Of a DNA stretch of 64,000 nucleotides, positions 62,994 through 64,000 are shown piece after piece; position 1 is the stretch's first letter; each line of letters opens with the position of its first letter. Both the position numbers and the translations under genes were made by a program. The notes under the pieces are model-generated. The model was given only the letters and a program-made list of their open reading frames with translations, was not told where the DNA came from and searched no databases. Source of the stretch: Microbacterium sp. MAH-37 (GTDB taxonomy: Bacteria; Actinomycetota; Actinomycetes; Actinomycetales; Microbacteriaceae). The stretch is from contig NZ_WSEN01000010.1 of NCBI RefSeq assembly GCF_009758255.1, positions 842,395 through 906,394 of the forward strand. The letters are read 5' to 3'.

Positions 62994-63821
62994 ATGGCTG
63001 AGTTGCCCAAGTGCGAGACTGGTCCCGTGTCACGTGATTCAGCCAAATCTGCTCCCGGAGGCGCCAGGGTGTATGCCACGCGCCCCTATTCGGTGACCGC
63101 CGAACAAGAAGCCAAGGTTCGGGAGCAACTCGCAACGCCAGAAGGGCGCGAAGTTCAACGGATCTTCATCGAGGGGCTTCTCCGTGGCATTGCTCGGAAT
63201 ATGATTCTCCGCGGCGCCGTCGATGCGGCAACCATCTCATTGGACGAGTTGCGGACGCTCGCCTGGCAGGAATTCGTTGACCTCCGGGACACAGGAGAAC
63301 TGTCGCTCGAAGCGGCGACTGACTACTCTGCCTCCATCTTGGAGGATGCGCGCAAGTTCGCCGCGGACGGCAAGGTCGAGTATGCCTTCGTCTTCTACGG
63401 TCTGTATCTTGAGCATCTTCTGAACTGGGCGGTTAGGGACGGCGGCATCCGGTGCTCGCTGACGAAACCCGAAGCCATCGAGATCATGAAGAAATCGATC
63501 TATGACAAGACCGGCGTCATGTGGGTACTCCTCTTCGGTGAACCGATGCCCGAAGAGCTGGCCCGCGACATCCGTGCCGTCGCAAATCTGCGCAATCAGT
63601 TCACGCACTATAAGTGGGCGCCTGATCCGGACTTGTATAGGACTCACGATGAGGTTGAGCGGCAAGAGAGAGAAGCGCTGGGAACCGCGGAGCGCGCGGC
63701 GGAGGGGCTCCGCCGCTACATCGACGAACTGATCGCCCCTGCCGAGAGCGATGTCTTCGAGTGGCTCACTGATAGTGATTCTGCCGCCATCACAGCCCTA
63801 ACCGAGGCACGTTCTATCTAG
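62994..63821 (+). CDS. Uncharacterised HEPN-motif protein
   Basis: A protein of about 275 aa with an uncertain start (62994 ATG chosen; 63027 GTG is also possible; neither has an SD). The first 100 residues include ATPEGREVQRIFIEGLLRGI. The C-terminal half contains EYAFVFYGLYLEHLLNWAV, a long helix, and NLRNQFTHYKW with R200-N201 and H205, the RNxxxH motif of HEPN domains. Helical layout around the motif is typical of HEPN bundles used as RNases or toxins. Partner unknown; the upstream membrane protein is a candidate. Confidence 0.68.
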   Translation: MAELPKCETGPVSRDSAKSAPGGARVYATRPYSVTAEQEAKVREQLATPEGREVQRIFIEGLLRGIARNMILRGAVDAATISLDELRTLAWQEFVDLRDTGELSLEAATDYSASILEDARKFAADGKVEYAFVFYGLYLEHLLNWAVRDGGIRCSLTKPEAIEIMKKSIYDKTGVMWVLLFGEPMPEELARDIRAVANLRNQFTHYKWAPDPDLYRTHDEVERQEREALGTAERAAEGLRRYIDELIAPAESDVFEWLTDSDSAAITALTEARSI

Positions 63822-63837
63822 TCAAAGCGGGCCTCGC

Positions 63838-64000
63838 TCAGGCTTTCGGCGAACTCGGAAGGATTCCCAACACGTTGCCGAAGTCAATCCTGAAGTTGCA
63901 ACGCTGCTCGCGCTGACGCCCAGGAGGGAAGCGTATTGGCGGCTCTTCGCAGTTGAGCGTGTAGCGGCCTGAGCGTGGTGTTGGCCGGGTAGGCGTCGAG
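63838..64000 (-). CDS. Possible partial CDS running off the right edge
   Basis: A minus-strand frame is open from the window end to a TGA at 63838-63840. Its last residues read YTLNCEEPPIRFPPGRQREQ then RCNFRIDFGNVLGILPSSPKA, which looks like a genuine C-terminus convergent to the HEPN gene. Only about 54 codons are visible, so support is weak and no family is assigned. Confidence 0.3.
   Translation of the reverse strand, partial: STPTRPTPRSGRYTLNCEEPPIRFPPGRQREQRCNFRIDFGNVLGILPSSPKA

Noticed and set aside
54094..64000. A direct repeat of the tRNA-Leu 3' end as an attachment site
   Set aside because: I scanned by eye for a second copy of the T-arm/acceptor sequence to the window end and found none; an att site could lie beyond the window.

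Overview
The window is a high-GC actinobacterial chromosome segment, most likely from Microbacterium or a close relative in the Microbacteriaceae. The evidence is the base composition, the many GTG starts and ATGA/GTGA gene overlaps, a class E sortase, CrgA, and the syntenic block ppiA - rhomboid - crgA - sortase - pabA/trpG - pknB - pknA - pbpA - rodA - pstP - fhaB - fhaA - tRNA-Leu. In actinobacteria that block lies close to the replication origin. The genus call is inference from gene content; no 16S gene is present.

Region 1 (1-2985) holds ordinary metabolic genes: an SRPBCC (AHSA1-like) gene coupled to an ArsR repressor, a divergent class V aminotransferase, a DUF1801-type protein and a NUDIX hydrolase.

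Region 2 (3016-40332) is a large glycan-utilisation locus. It has a GH2 beta-mannosidase overlapping a ROK regulator. Three very large, paralogous, secreted clan-A-like glycosidases (1085, 1109 and 1213 aa) each lie divergent from their own ROK or LacI regulator. Two LacI-regulator/FAD-oxidoreductase pairs follow. A forward operon encodes a GH38 alpha-mannosidase, a sugar ABC importer without an ATPase, and a DapA/NanA-family aldolase. It converges on a reverse operon encoding a PL22-like beta-propeller, a polysaccharide deacetylase-like protein, a 619-aa putative alpha/alpha-toroid protein, an AXE1-type acetylesterase and a GH36 alpha-galactosidase. The two convergent operons start from nearly identical promoter sequences and meet at a bidirectional hairpin. 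The likely scheme is extracellular cleavage by the secreted enzymes, ABC import, then cytoplasmic deacetylation and trimming. The glycan itself is not known; it is probably branched, acetylated, and mannose/galactose-containing, possibly with uronic acid.

Region 3 (40441-54177) is the conserved origin-proximal cell-wall and division block: YbaK deacylase, cyclophilin, rhomboid, CrgA, sortase E, a glutamine amidotransferase and the FHA/Ser-Thr-kinase/penicillin-binding-protein operon. It ends with tRNA-Leu(CAG). Two copies of a REP-like repeat and a pair of DnaA-box-like sequences lie in its intergenic gaps.

Region 4 (54178-64000), just after the tRNA, changes character. It has sparse genes, unfamiliar proteins, long gaps, and nuclease or HEPN-like motifs. 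The best candidate for a poorly described system is a GTGA-coupled pair: a Shedu-like (DUF4263) PD-(D/E)XK nuclease followed by a 649-aa protein ending in an RNxxxH HEPN motif. Nearby are a second PD-(D/E)XK-like protein with an XRE regulator, a 574-aa protein with a C-terminal membrane anchor, and another RNxxxH protein. This looks like an anti-phage defence island, but that is inference. No integrase, att repeat or IS element is visible in the window.
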